A DNA stretch of 64,000 bases from JABDMH01 sp965223165 (GCA_965223165.1 CBDCVQ010000019.1:62001-126000), one strand, 5' to 3'; positions 1-15,100 are shown, numbered from the stretch's first letter. The notes: generated from the sequence alone by a model not told the origin. Program-made: numbers and translations.

Positions 1-3000
1 CGTCATCGCCTGATCGTTGCCCGTCTCGCCCAGACACTCGATCGTTTGGTTGAGACCGGCCAGGTTGCAGCCCGTCGTATCCGGAGCCGTGTTGTCCTCA
101 ATGGTGAAGGTCGCATCAAAGCTCACGGCGTTGCTACAGTCATCCGTCAGCGTGTAGGTCACCACCAGCGTACCTGCATTGCCACAGGTAGCCACAAAGT
201 TGCCCGTATTAAAGTCATGGCTGATGGCAAAAGTGTCACAATCATCACTCGCGCAGGCTAGGATCGTAGCCACATTGGCATCGTGCCAATCCGTCATCGC
301 CTGATCATTAGCCGCTTGACCCAGGCACTCGATCGTCTGGTTGAGACCAGCCAGGTTGCAGCCCGTCGTATCCGGAGCCGTCGTGTCTTCGATCGTGAAG
401 GTCGCTGCAAAGCTCACCCCATTGCCGCAGTTGTCGGTCAATGTATAAGTCACCGTCAAGCTGCCTGCATTCTGGCCGCAGCTCGGTACAAAATTGCCCG
501 GATTATAGTCATGCGTGATCGCAAATGTATCACACGCATCACTCGCGCAGGCCAGGATCGATGCCACATTCGCATCGTGCCAGTCCGTCATCGCCTGCGC
601 ATTGCCCACCTCACCCAGACACTCGATCGTCTGATTGAGATCACCCAGATTACAACCCGTCGTGTCCGGAGCCGTAATGTCAGAGGTGGAGTAGCTCGCA
701 TCAAACGTGGCCACATTGCCACACAGATCCGTGAAGGTGTACACCACTTGGATCTCTCCGCCGTTGCCGCAGGTCAGCACAAAGTTGGCCGGATCATAGT
801 CGCTGGTCAGCGCAAACGTGTCACATGCATCACTGGCACAGGCCAACAGACTGACCTGATTATCCGCATGCCATTGAGCAATCGCCGCACTGTCCGCACT
901 CGCTCCGCCACACTCCGTCTGCACATCCAGCGATCCCGGTACACAGCCGCTTAGGTCCGGAGCTGTCGTATCTTCTATCGTAAAGGTCGCCGCAAAACTC
1001 ACCGCATTGCCGCACTCATCCGTCAACGTGTAGGTCACCGTTATGCTACCCGCACTGCCACCGCAAGCAGCCACAAACGGCGCCGTAGCAAAGTCATGCG
1101 TGATCGCAAAGGTGTCGCACTGATCACTGGCACAGGCCAGGATCGTCGCTATGTTTTGGTTGTGCCAGTCCAAGATCGCTTGATCATTACCCATCTGACC
1201 CAAGCACTCGATCGTCTGGTTTAGACCACCCAGGTTGCAGCCCGTCGTATCCGGAGCCGTATTGTCTTCGATCGTGAACACCGCATCAAAGCTCACCGCA
1301 TTACTGCACTCGTCCGTCAAGGTGTAAGTCACCGTCAGACTGCCGGCCTCACCACACGTAGCTACAAAGCTGTCCACGTTGAAGTTGTCCGTAATCGCAA
1401 AGGTGTCGCAGTCATCACTCGCACAGGCCAAGATCGCAGCCACATTCGCATCGTGCCAGTCCGTCATCGCCTGATCGTTGCCCGTCTCGCCCAGACACTC
1501 GATCGTCTGGTTGAGACCGGCCAGGTTGCAGCCCGTCGTATCCGGAGCGGTATTGTCCTCAATGGTGAAGGTCGCATCAAAGCTCACGGCGTTGCTACAG
1601 TCATCCGTCAGCGTGTAGGTCACCACCAGCGTACCTGCATTGCCACAGGTAGCCACAAAGTTGCCCGTATTAAAGTTATGGCTGATGGCAAAAGTGTCAC
1701 AGTCATCACTCGCACAGGCCAGGATCGTAGCCACATTCGCATCGTGCCAATCCGTCATCGCCTGATCATTACCCGCTTGACCCAAGCACTCGATCGTCTG
1801 GTTGAGACCAGCCAGGTTGCAGCCCGTCGTATCCGGAGCCGTATTGTCTTCGATCGTGAAGGTCGCTGCAAAGCTCACCCCATTGCCGCAGTTGTCGGTC
1901 AATGTATAAGTCACCGTCAAGCTGCCTGCATTCTGGCCGCAGCTCGGTACAAAATTGCTCGGATTATAGTCATGCGTGATCGCAAATGTATCACACGCAT
2001 CACTCGCGCAGGCCAGGATCGATGCCACATTCGCATCGTGCCAGTCCGTCATCGCCTGCGCATTGCCCGCCTCACCCAGACACTCGATCGTCTGATTGAG
2101 ATCACCGAGATTACACCCCGTTGTGTCCGGGGCCGTAATGTCGGAGGTGGAGTAGGTCGCATCAAAGGTGGCCACATTGCCACACAGATCCGTAAAGGTG
2201 TACACCACTTGGATCTCTCCGCCGTTGCCGCAGGTCAGCACAAAGTTCGCCGGATCGTAGTCGCTGGTCAACGCAAATGTGTCACATACATCACTCGCAC
2301 AAGCCAACAGACTGACCTGATTATCCGCATGCCATTGAGCAATCGCCGCACTGTCCGCACTCGCTCCGCCACACTCCGTCTGCACATCCAGCGATCCCGG
2401 TACACAGCCGCTCAAGTCTGGAGCCGTCGTATCTTCTATCGTAAAGGTCGCCGCAAAGCTTACCGCATTGCCGCACTCATCCGTCAAGGTATAGGTCACC
2501 GTTATGCTACCCGCACTGCCACCACATGCAGCCACAAACGGCGCCGTAGCAAAGTCATGCGTGATCGCAAAGGTGTCACACTGATCACTGGCACATGCCA
2601 GCATCGTCGCTATGTTTTGGTTGTGCCAGTCCAAGATCGCTTGATCATTACCCACCTGACCCAAGCACTCGATCGTCTGATTCAGTCCACCCAGGTTGCA
2701 GCCCGTCGTATCCGGAGCCGTATTGTCCTCAATGGTGAAGGTCGCATCAAAGCTCACCGCATTGCTACAGTCATCCGTCAGCGTATAGGTCACCACCAGC
2801 GTACCTGCATTGCCACAGGTAGCCACAAAGTTGCCCGTATTAAAGTTATGGCTGATGGCAAAAGTGTCACAATCATCACTCGCACAGGCCAAGATCGCAG
2901 CCACATTCGCATCGTGCCAGTCCGTCATCGCCTGATCGTTGCCCGTCTCACCCAGACACTCGATCGTTTGGTTGAGACCGGCCAGGTTGCAGCCCGCCGT

Positions 3001-6000
3001 ATCCGGAGCAGTATTGTCCTCAATGGTGAAGGTCGCATCAAAGCTCACGGCGTTGCTACAGTCATCCGTCAGCGTATAGGTCACCACCAGCGTACCTGCA
3101 TTGCCACAGGTAGCCACAAAGTTGCCCGTATTAAAGTCATGGCTGATGGCAAAGGTGTCACAATCATCACTCGCACAGGCCAGGATCGTAGCCACATTGG
3201 CATCGTGCCAATCCGTCATCGCCTGATTATTACCCGCTTGACCCAGGCACTCGATCGTCTGGTTGAGACCAGCCAGGTTGCAGCCCGTCGTATCCGGAGC
3301 CGTCGTGTCTTCGATCGTGAAGGTCGCTGCAAAGCTCACCCCATTGCCGCAGTTGTCGGTCAACGTATAAGTCACCGTCAAGCTGCCTGCATTCTGGCCG
3401 CAGCTCGGTACAAAATTGCTCGGATTATAGTCATGCGTGATGGCAAATGTATCACACGCATCACTCGCGCAGGCCAGGATCGATGCCACATTCGCATCGT
3501 GCCAGTCCGTCATCGCCTGCGCATTGCCAGCCTGACCCAGACACTCGATCGTCTGATTGAGATCACCCAGATTACAACCCGTCGTGTCCGGGGCCGTAAT
3601 GTCGGAGGTGGAATAGGTCGCATCAAACGTGGCTACATTGCCACACAGATCCGTGAAGGTGTACACCACTTGGATCTCTCCGCCGTTGCCGCAGGTCAGC
3701 ACAAAGTTGGCCGGATCATAGTCGCTGGTCAGCGCAAACGTATCACATGCATCACTGGCACAAGCCAACAGACTGACCTGATTATCCGCATGCCACTGGG
3801 CAATCGCCGCACTGTCCGCACTCGATCCGCCACACTCCGTCTGCACATCCAGCGATCCCGGTACACAGCCGCTCAAGTCTGGAGCCGTCGTATCTTCTAT
3901 CGTAAAGGTCGCCGCAAAGCTTACTGCATTGCCGCACTCATCGGTCAACGTGTAGGTCACCGTTATGCTACCCGCACTGCCACCACATGCAGCCACAAAC
4001 GGCGCCGTAGCAAAGTCATGCGTGATCGCAAAGGTGTCACACTGATCACTGGCACATGCCAGCATCGTCGCTATGTTTTGGTTGTGCCAGTCCAAGATCG
4101 CTTGATCATTACCCACCTGACCCAAGCACTCGATCGTCTGATTCAGTCCACCCAGGTTGCAGCCCGTCGTATCCGGAGCCGTATTGTCCTCAATGGTGAA
4201 GGTCGCATCAAAGCTCACCGCATTGCTACAGTCATCCGTCAGCGTATAGGTCACCACCAGCGTACCTGCATTGCCACAGGTAGCCACAAAGTTGCCCGTA
4301 TTAAAGTTATGGCTGATGGCAAAAGTGTCACAATCATCACTCGCACAGGCCAAGATCGCAGCCACATTCGCATCGTGCCAGTCCGTCATCGCCTGATCGT
4401 TGCCCGTCTCACCCAGACACTCGATCGTTTGGTTGAGACCGGCCAGGTTGCAGCCCGCCGTATCCGGAGCAGTATTGTCCTCAATGGTGAAGGTCGCATC
4501 AAAGCTCACGGCGTTGCTACAGTCATCCGTCAGCGTATAGGTCACCACCAGCGTACCTGCATTGCCACAGGTAGCCACAAAGTTGCCCGTATTAAAGTCA
4601 TGGCTGATGGCAAAGGTGTCACAATCATCACTCGCACAGGCCAGGATCGTAGCCACATTCGCATCGTGCCAATCCGTCATCGCCTGATTATTACCCGCTT
4701 GACCCAGGCACTCGATCGTCTGGTTGAGACCAGCCAGGTTGCAGCCCGTCGTATCCGGAGCCGTCGTGTCTTCGATCGTGAAGGTCGCTGCAAAGCTCAC
4801 CCCATTGCCGCAGTTGTCGGTCAACGTATAAGTCACCGTCAAGCTGCCTGCATTCTGGCCGCAGCTCGGTACAAAATTGCTCGGATTATAGTCATGCGTG
4901 ATGGCAAATGTATCACACGCATCACTCGCGCAGGCCAGAATCGATGCCACATTCGCATCGTGCCAGTCCGTCATCGCCTGCGCATTGCCCGCCTCACCCA
5001 GACACTCGATCGTCTGATTGAGATCACCCAGATTACAACCCGTTGTATCCGGGGCCGTAATGTCGGAGGTGGAGTAGGTCGCATCAAAGGTGGCCACATT
5101 GCCACACAGATCCGTAAAGGTGTACACCACCACGATCTGCCCGCCATTGCCGCAGGTCAGCATAAAGTTCGCCGGATCATAGTCGCTGGTCAACGCAAAC
5201 GTATCACATGCATCACTGGCACAAGCCAACAGACTGACTTGATTGTCCGCATGCCACTGGGCAATAGCCGCACTGTCCGCACTCGATCCACCACACTCCG
5301 TCTGCACATCCAGCGATCCCGGTACACAGCCGCTCAAGTCTGGAGCCGTCGTATCTTCTATCGTAAAGGTCGCCGCAAAGCTTACTGCATTGCCGCACTC
5401 ATCGGTCAACGTGTAGGTCACCGTTATGCTACCCGCACTGCCACCACATGCAGCCACAAACGGCGCCGTAGCAAAGTCATGCGTGATCGCAAAGGTGTCG
5501 CACTGATCACTGGCACATGCCAGGATCGTCGCTATGTTTTGGTTGTGCCAGTCCAAGATCGCTTGATCATTACCCACCTGACCCAAGCACTCGATCGTCT
5601 GATTCAGTCCACCCAGGTTGCAGCCCGTCGTATCCGGAGCCGTATTGTCTTCGATCGTGAACACCGCATCAAAGCTCACCGCATTGCTGCACTCGTCCGT
5701 CAAGGTGTAAGTCACCGTCAGACTGCCGGCCTCACCACACGTAGCCACAAAGTTGCCCGTATTAAAGTTATGGCTGATGGCAAAAGTGTCACAATCATCA
5801 CTCGCACAGGCCAGGATCGTCGCGACATTCGCATCGTGCCAGTCCGTCATCGCCTGATCGTTGCCCGTCTCGCCTAGACACTCGATCGTCTGGTTGAGAC
5901 CGGCCAGGTTGCAACCGGTGGTATCCGGAGCCGTGTTGTCTTCGATCGTGAACACCGCATCAAAGCTCACCGCATTGCCGCACTCATCGGTCAGCGTATA

Positions 6001-9000
6001 GGTCACCGTCACGCTGCCCGCCTCGCCGCAGGTAGCTATAAAACTGTCTGGGCTAAAGTCATGGCCGATCGAAAAGGTATCACAGTCATCACTCGCACAG
6101 GCCAGGATCGCCGCGACATTGGCATCGTGCCAATCCGTCATCGCCTGATCATTACCCGCTTGACCCAGGCACTCGATCGTCTGGTTGAGACCAGCCAGGT
6201 TGCAGCCCGTCGTATCCGGAGCCGTCGTGTCTTCGATCGTGAACACCGCCGCAAAGCTCACCCCATTGCCGCAGTTGTCGGTCAATGTATAAGTCACCGT
6301 CAAGCTGCCTGCATTCTGGCCGCAGCTCGGTACAAAATTGCCCGGATCATAGTCATGCGTGATGGCAAACGTATCACACGCATCACTCGCGCAGGCCAGA
6401 ATCGATGCCACATTCGCATCGTGCCAGTCCGTCATCGCCTGCGCATTGCCCGCCTCACCCAGACACTCGATCGTCTGATTGAGATCACCCAGATTACAAC
6501 CCGTCGTGTCCGGGGCCGTAATGTCAGAGGTGGAATAGGTCGCATCAAAGGTGGCTACATTGCCACACAGATCCGTAAAGGTGTACACCACCACGATCTG
6601 CCCGCCATTCCCGCAGGTCAGCATAAAGTTCGCCGGATCATAGTCGCTGGTCAACGCAAACGTATCACATGCATCACTCGCACAGGCCAACAGACTGACC
6701 TGATTGTCCGCATGCCACTGGGCAATCGCCGCACTGTCCGCACTCGATCCACCACACTCCGTCTGCACATCCAGCGATCCCGGCGTACAGCCACTTAGGT
6801 CCGGGGCTGTCGTATCTTCTATCGTAAAGGTCGCCGCAAAGCTTACTGCATTGCCGCACTCATCGGTCAACGTGTAGGTCACCGTCACACTGCCCGCCTC
6901 GCCGCAGGTAGCTATAAAACTGTCTGGGCTAAAGTCATGGCCGATCGAAAAGGTATCACAGTCATCACTCGCGCAGGCCAGGATCGCAGCCACATTCGCA
7001 TTGTGCCAGTCCGTCATCGCCTGATCGTTGCCTGTCTCGCCCAGACACTCGATCGTCTGATTGAGACCAGCCAAGTTGCAGCCTGTCGTATCCGGAGCCG
7101 CCGTGTCTTCTATCGTGAAGACCGCATCAAAACTCACTGCATTGCCGCACTCATCGGTCAACGTATAGGTCACGGTCACACTACCCGCCTCACCGCAGGT
7201 AGCTATAAAACTGTCTAAGCTAAAGTCATGGCCGATCGAAAAGGTATCGCAGTCATCACTCGCACAGGCCAGGATGGCAGCCACATTCGCATTGTGCCAG
7301 TCCGTCATCGCCTGATCGTTGCCCGTCTCGCCTAGACACTCGATCGTCTGGTTGAGACCGGCCAGGTTGCAGCCCGCCGTATCCGGAGCCATATTGTCCT
7401 CAATGGTGAAGGTCGCATCAAAGCTCACCGCATTGCTACAGTCATCCGTCAGCGTATAGGTCACCACCAGCGTACCTGCATTGCCACAGGTAGCCACAAA
7501 GTTGCCCGTATTAAAGTCATGGCTGATGGCAAAGGTGTCACAATCATCACTCGCACAGGCCAGGATCGTAGCCACATTCGCATCGTGCCAATCCGTCATC
7601 GCCTGATCATTACCCGCTTGACCCAGGCACTCGATCGTCTGGTTGAGACCAGCCAGGTTGCAGCCCGTCGTATCCGGAGCCGTATTGTCTTCGATCGTGA
7701 ACACCGCCGCAAAGCTCACCCCATTGCCGCAGTTGTCGGTCAACGTATAAGTCACCGTCAAGCTGCCTGCATTCTGGCCGCAGCTCGGTACAAAATTGCC
7801 CGGATTATAGTCATGCGTGATGGCAAATGTATCACACGCATCACTCGCGCAGGCCAGGATCGATGCCACATTCGCATCGTGCCAGTCCGTCATCGCCTGA
7901 TCGTTGCCCGCCTGACCCAGACACTCGATCGTCTGGTTGAGACCGGCCAGATTACAACCCGTTGTATCCGGGGCCGTAATGTCGGAGGTGGAGTAGGTCG
8001 CATCAAAGGTGGCCACATTGCCACACAGATCCGTAAAGGTGTACACCACCACGATCTCTCCGCCATTCCCGCAGGTCAGCATAAAGTTGGCCGGATCATA
8101 GTCGCTGGTCAGCGCAAACGTATCACATGCATCACTGGCACAAGCCAACAGACTGACTTGATTGTCCGCATGCCACTGGGCAATCGCCGCACTGTCCGCA
8201 CTCGATCCACCACACTCCGTCTGCACATCCAGTGATCCCGGCGTACAGCCACTTAGGTCCGGGGCTGTCGTATCTTCTATCGTAAAGGTCGCCGCAAAGC
8301 TTACTGCATTGCCGCACTCATCGGTCAACGTATAGGTCACTGTTATGCTACCCGCACTGCCACCACATGCAGCCACAAACGGCGCCGTAGCAAAGTCATG
8401 CGTGATCGCAAAGGTGTCACACTGATCACTGGCACATGCCAGCATCGTCGCTATGTTTTGGTTGTGCCAGTCCAAGATCGCTTGATCATTACCCACCTGA
8501 CCCAAGCACTCGATCGTCTGATTCAGTCCACCCAGGTTGCAGCCCGTCGTATCCGGAGCCGTATTGTCCTCAATGGTGAAGGTCGCATCAAAGCTCACCG
8601 CATTGCTACAGTCATCCGTCAGCGTATAGGTCACCACCAGCGTACCTGCATTGCCACAGGTAGCCACAAAGTTGCCCGTATTAAAGTTATGGCTGATGGC
8701 AAAAGTGTCACAATCATCACTCGCACAGGCCAAGATCGCAGCCACATTCGCATCGTGCCAGTCCGTCATCGCCTGATCGTTGCCCGTCTCGCCTAGACAC
8801 TCGATCGTCTGGTTGAGACCGGCCAGGTTGCAACCGGTGGTATCCGGAGCCGTGTTGTCTTCGATCGTGAACACCGCATCAAAGCTCACCGCATTGCCGC
8901 ACTCATCGGTCAGCGTATAGGTCACCGTCACGCTGCCCGCCTCGCCGCAGGTAGCTATAAAACTGTCTGGGCTAAAGTCATGGCCGATCGAAAAGGTATC

Positions 9001-12000
9001 ACAGTCATCACTCGCACAGGCCAGGATCGCCGCGACATTCGCATCGTGCCAATCCGTCATCGCCTGATCATTACCCGCTTGACCCAGGCACTCGATCGTC
9101 TGGTTGAGACCAGCCAGGTTGCAGCCCGTCGTATCCGGAGCCGTCGTGTCTTCGATCGTGAACACCGCCGCAAAGCTCACCCCATTGCCGCAGTTGTCGG
9201 TCAATGTATAAGTCACCGTCAAGCTGCCTGCATTCTGGCCGCAGCTCGGTACAAAATTGCCCGGATCATAGTCATGCGTGATGGCAAACGTATCACACGC
9301 ATCACTCGCGCAGGCCAGAATCGATGCCACATTCGCATCGTGCCAGTCCGTCATCGCCTGCGCATTGCCCGCCTCACCCAGACACTCGATCGTCTGATTG
9401 AGATCACCCAGATTACAACCCGTCGTGTCCGGGGCCGTAATGTCAGAGGTGGAATAGGTCGCATCAAAGGTGGCTACATTGCCACACAGATCCGTAAAGG
9501 TGTACACCACCACGATCTGCCCGCCATTCCCGCAGGTCAGCATAAAGTTCGCCGGATCATAGTCGCTGGTCAACGCAAACGTATCACATGCATCACTCGC
9601 ACAGGCCAACAGACTGACCTGATTGTCCGCATGCCACTGGGCAATCGCCGCACTGTCCGCACTCGATCCACCACACTCCGTCTGCACATCCAGCGATCCC
9701 GGTACACAGCCGCTCAAGTCTGGAGCCGTCGTATCTTCTATCGTAAAGGTCGCCGCAAAGCTTACTGCATTGCCACACTCATCGGTCAACGTGTAGGTCA
9801 CCGTTATGCTACCCGCACTGCCACCACATGCAGCCACAAACGGCGCCGTAGCAAAGTCATGCGTGATCGCAAAGGTGTCGCACTGATCACTGGCACATGC
9901 CAGGATCGTCGCTATGTTTTGGTTGTGCCAGTCCAAGATCGCTTGATCATTGCCCATCTGACCCAAGCACTCGATCGTCTGATTCAGTCCACCCAGGTTG
10001 CAGCCCGTCGTATCCGGGGCCGTATTGTCTTCGATCGTGAAGACCGCATCAAAGCTCACCGCATTGCTGCACTCGTCCGTCAAGGTGTAAGTCACCGTCA
10101 GACTGCCGGCCTCACCACACGTAGCCACAAAGTTGCCCGTATTAAAGTTATGGCTGATGGCAAAAGTGTCACAATCATCACTCGCACAGGCCAGGATCGC
10201 CGCGACATTGGCATCGTGCCAATCCGTCATCGCCTGATCGTTGCCCGTCTCGCCTAGACACTCGATCGTTTGGTTGAGACCGGCCAGGTTGCAGCCCGTC
10301 GTATCCGGAGCGGTATTGTCCTCAATGGTGAAGGTCGCATCAAAGCTCACGGCGTTGCTACAGTCATCCGTCAGCGTATAGGTCACCACCAGCGCACCTG
10401 CATTGCCACAGGTAGCCACAAAGTTGCCCGTATTAAAGTTATGGCTGATGGCAAAAGTGTCACAATCATCACTCGCACAGGCCAGGATCGTAGCCACATT
10501 CGCATCGTGCCAATCCGTCATCGCCTGATTATTACCCGCTTGACCCAAGCACTCGATCGTCTGGTTGAGACCAGCCAGGTTGCAGCCCGTCGTATCCGGA
10601 GCAATATTGTCTTCGATCGTGAAGGTTGCTGCAAAGCTCACCCCATTGCCGCAGTTGTCGGTCAATGTATAAGTCACCGTCAAGCTGCCTGCATTCTGGC
10701 CGCAGCTCGGTACAAAATTGCCCGGATTATAGTCATGCGTGATCGCAAATGTATCACACGCATCACTCGCGCAGGCCAGAATCGATGCCACATTCGCATC
10801 GTGCCAGTCCGTCATCGCCTGATCGTTGCCCGCCTCGCCTAGACACTCGATCGTCTGATTGAGACCGGCCAGATTACAACCCGTTGTATCCGGGGCCGTA
10901 ATGTCGGAGGTGGAATAGGTCGCATCAAAGGTGGCCACATTGCCACACAGATCCGTAAAGGTGTACACCACCACGATCTGCCCGCCATTCCCGCAGGTCA
11001 GCATAAAGTTCGCCGGATCATAGTCGCTGGTCAGCGCAAACGTATCACATGCATCACTGGCACAAGCCAACAGACTGACTTGATTGTCCGCATGCCACTG
11101 GGCAATCGCCGCACTGTCCGCACTCGATCCACCACACTCCGTCTGCACATCCAGTGATCCCGGCGTACAGCCACTTAGGTCCGGGGCTGTCGTATCTTCT
11201 ATCGTAAAGGTCGCCGCAAAGCTTACTGCATTGCCGCACTCATCGGTCAACGTGTAGGTCACCGTCACACTGCCCGCCTCGCCGCAGGTAGCTATAAAAC
11301 TGTCTGGGCTAAAGTCATGGCCGATCGAAAAGGTATCACAGTCATCACTCGCGCAGGCCAGGATCGCAGCCACATTCGCATTGTGCCAGTCCGTCATCGC
11401 CTGATCGTTGCCTGTCTCGCCCAGACACTCGATCGTCTGATTGAGACCAGCCAAGTTGCAGCCTGTCGTATCCGGAGCCGCCGTGTCTTCTATCGTGAAG
11501 ACCGCATCAAAACTCACTGCATTGCCGCACTCATCGGTCAACGTATAGGTCACGGTCACACTACCCGCCTCACCGCAGGTAGCTATAAAACTGTCTAAGC
11601 TAAAGTCATGGCCGATCGAAAAGGTATCGCAGTCATCACTCGCACAGGCCAGGATGGCAGCCACATTCGCATTGTGCCAGTCCGTCATCGCCTGATCGTT
11701 GCCCGTCTCGCCTAGACACTCGATCGTCTGGTTGAGACCGGCCAGGTTGCAGCCCGCCGTATCCGGAGCCATATTGTCCTCAATGGTGAAGGTCGCATCA
11801 AAGCTCACCGCATTGCTACAGTCATCCGTCAGCGTATAGGTCACCACCAGCGTACCTGCATTGCCACAGGTAGCCACAAAGTTGCCCGTATTAAAGTCAT
11901 GGCTGATGGCAAAGGTGTCACAATCATCACTCGCACAGGCCAGGATCGTAGCCACATTCGCATCGTGCCAATCCGTCATCGCCTGATCATTACCCGCTTG

Positions 12001-15000
12001 ACCCAGGCACTCGATCGTCTGGTTGAGACCAGCCAGGTTGCAGCCCGTCGTATCCGGAGCCGTCGTGTCTTCGATCGTGAACACCGCATCAAAGCTCACC
12101 CCATTGCCGCAGTTGTCGGTCAACGTATAAGTCACCGTCAAGCTGCCTGCATTCTGGCCGCAGCTCGGTACAAAATTGCTCGGATTATAGTCATGCGTGA
12201 TGGCAAATGTATCACACGCATCACTCGCGCAGGCCAGAATCGATGCCACATTCGCATCGTGCCAGTCCGTCATCGCCTGCGCATTGCCAGCCTGACCCAG
12301 ACACTCGATCGTCTGATTGAGATCACCCAGATTACAACCCGTTGTATCCGGGGCCGTAATGTCGGAGGTGGAATAGGTCGCATCAAAGGTGGCCACATTG
12401 CCACACAGATCCGTAAAGGTGTACACCACCACGATCTGCCCGCCATTCCCGCAGGTCAGCATAAAGTTCGCCGGATCATAGTCGCTGGTCAACGCAAACG
12501 TATCACATGCATCACTGGCACAAGCCAACAGACTGACTTGATTGTCCGCATGCCACTGGGCAATCGCCGCACTGTCCGCACTCGATCCACCGCACTCCGT
12601 CTGCACATCCAGTGATCCCGGCGTACAGCCACTTAGGTCCGGGGCTGTCGTATCTTCTATCGTAAAGGTCGCCGCAAAGCTTACTGCATTGCCGCACTCA
12701 TCGGTCAACGTGTAGGTCACGGTCACACTGCCCGCCTCGCCGCAGGTAGCTATAAAACTGTCTGGGCTAAAGTCATGGCCGATCGAAAAGGTATCACAGT
12801 CATCACTCGCGCAGGCCAGGATCGCTGCCACATTCGCATCGTGCCAGTCCGTCATCGCCTGATCGTTGCCCGTCTCGCCTAGACACTCGATCGTCTGGTT
12901 CAGACCACCCAGGTTGCAGCCCGTCGTATCCGGGGCCGTATTGTCTTCGATCGTGAACACCGCATCAAAGCTCACCGCATTGCCGCACTCGTCCGTCAAG
13001 GTGTAAGTCACCGTCAGACTGCCGGCCTCACCACACGTAGCTATAAAACTGTCTGGGCTAAAGTCATGGCCGATCGAAAAAGTGTCGCAGTCATCACTCG
13101 CACAGGCCAAGATCGTCGCGACATTGGCATCGTGCCAATCCGTCATCGCCTGATCGTTGCCCGTCTCGCCTAGACACTCGATCGTTTGGTTGAGACCGGC
13201 CAGGTTGCAGCCCGCCGTATCCGGAGCCGTATTGTCCTCAATGGTGAAGGTCGCATCAAAGCTCACGGCGTTGCTACAGTCATCCGTCAGCGTATAGGTC
13301 ACCACCAGCGCACCTGCATTGCCACAGGTAGCCACAAAGTTGCCCGTATTAAAGTTATGGCTGATGGCAAAAGTGTCACAACCATCACTCGCACAGGCCA
13401 GGATCGCCGCGACATTGGCATCGTGCCAATCCGTCATCGCCTGATCATTACCCGCTTGACCCAGGCACTCGATCGTCTGGTTGAGACCAGCCAGGTTGCA
13501 GCCCGTCGTATCCGGAGCCGTATTGTCTTCGATCGTGAACACCGCCGCAAAGCTCACCCCATTGCCGCAGTTGTCGGTCAACGTATAAGTCACCGTCAAG
13601 CTGCCTGCATTCTGGCCGCAGCTCGGTACAAAATTGCCCGGATTATAGTCATGCGTGATGGCAAATGTATCACACGCATCACTCGCGCAGGCCAGGATCG
13701 ATGCCACATTCGCATCGTGCCAGTCCGTCATCGCCTGATCGTTGCCCGCCTGACCCAGACACTCGATCGTCTGGTTGAGACCGGCCAGATTACAACCCGT
13801 TGTATCCGGGGCCGTAATGTCGGAGGTGGAGTAGGTCGCATCAAAGGTGGCCACATTGCCACACAGATCCGTAAAGGTGTACACCACCACGATCTCTCCG
13901 CCATTCCCGCAGGTCAGCATAAAGTTGGCCGGATCATAGTCGCTGGTCAGCGCAAACGTATCACATGCATCACTGGCACAAGCCAACAGACTGACTTGAT
14001 TGTCCGCATGCCACTGGGCAATCGCCGCACTGTCCGCACTCGATCCACCACACTCCGTCTGCACATCCAGTGATCCCGGCGTACAGCCACTTAGGTCCGG
14101 GGCTGTCGTATCTTCTATCGTAAAGGTCGCCGCAAAGCTTACTGCATTGCCGCACTCATCGGTCAACGTATAGGTCACCGTTATGCTACCCGCACTGCCA
14201 CCACATGCAGCCACAAACGGCGCCGTAGCAAAGTCATGCGTGATCGCAAAGGTGTCACACTGATCACTGGCACATGCCAGCATCGTCGCTATGTTTTGGT
14301 TGTGCCAGTCCAAGATCGCTTGATCATTACCCACCTGACCCAAGCACTCGATCGTCTGATTCAGTCCACCCAGGTTGCAGCCCGTCGTATCCGGAGCCGT
14401 ATTGTCCTCAATGGTGAAGGTCGCATCAAAGCTCACCGCATTGCTACAGTCATCCGTCAGCGTATAAGTCACCACCAGCGTACCTGCATTGCCACAGGTA
14501 GCCACAAAGTTGCCCGTATTAAAGTTATGGCTGATGGCAAAAGTGTCGCAGTCATCACTCGCACAGGCCAAAATCGCAGCCACATTCGCATCGTGCCAGT
14601 CCGTCATCGCCTGATCGTTGCCCGTCTCGCCTAGACACTCGATCGTCTGGTTGAGACCGGCCAGGTTGCAGCCCGTCGTATCCGGAGCCGTATTGTCCTC
14701 AATGGTGAAGGTCGCATCAAAGCTCACGGCGTTGCTACAGTCATCCGTCAGCGTATAGGTCACCACCAGCGCACCTGCATTGCCACAGGTAGCCACAAAG
14801 TTGCCCGTATTAAAGTCATGGCTGATGGCAAAAGTGTCACAATCATCACTCGCGCAGGCCAGGATCGTAGCCACATTCGCATCGTGCCAATCCGTCATCG
14901 CCTGATCATTACCCGCTTGACCTAGGCACTCGATCGTCTGGTTGAGACCAGCCAGGTTGCAGCCCGTCGTATCCGGAGCCGTCGTGTCTTCGATCGTGAA

Positions 15001-15100
15001 CACCGCCGCAAAGCTCACCCCATTGCCGCACTCATCGGTCAACGTATAGGTCACCGTCACGCTGCCCGCCTCGCCGCAGGTAGCTATAAAACTGTCTAGG
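1..15100 (-). repeat. Higher-order repeat: five-domain unit of ~1,460 bp
   Basis: Within this part of the array, five distinguishable domain types follow one another. They can be told apart by motifs such as SHDFNTGNF, THDYNPGNF, TSDYDPANF, THDFATAPF and the VPGSLDVQTEC variant of the first strand. The whole group recurs at offsets of 1,461 or 1,458 bp: equivalent sites lie at 5213, 6674, 8132, 9593, 11054, 12512 and 13970. Blocks at multiples of this unit are near or fully identical; 6776-7683 matches 11156-12063 without a difference. From about 15.1 to 20.7 kb the array is simpler, with an almost exact 291-bp monomer period dominated by the SIGHDFS-type domain. Confidence 0.85.

Noticed and set aside
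1453..5877. 1,474-codon plus-strand open frame and similar shorter ones between 1 and 20.6 kb
   Set aside because: They are antisense to the HYR-like array. The translation is a periodic Arg/His/Ile-rich sequence without signal or domain features, and the frame exists because the repeated monomer lacks antisense stops. The minus frame has a signal peptide and recognisable domains.
5213..14155. Recurrent 61-codon minus-strand frames (5213, 6674, 8132, 9593, 11054, 12512, 13970)
   Set aside because: They are out of frame with the giant gene, and their regular spacing simply reports the higher-order repeat.
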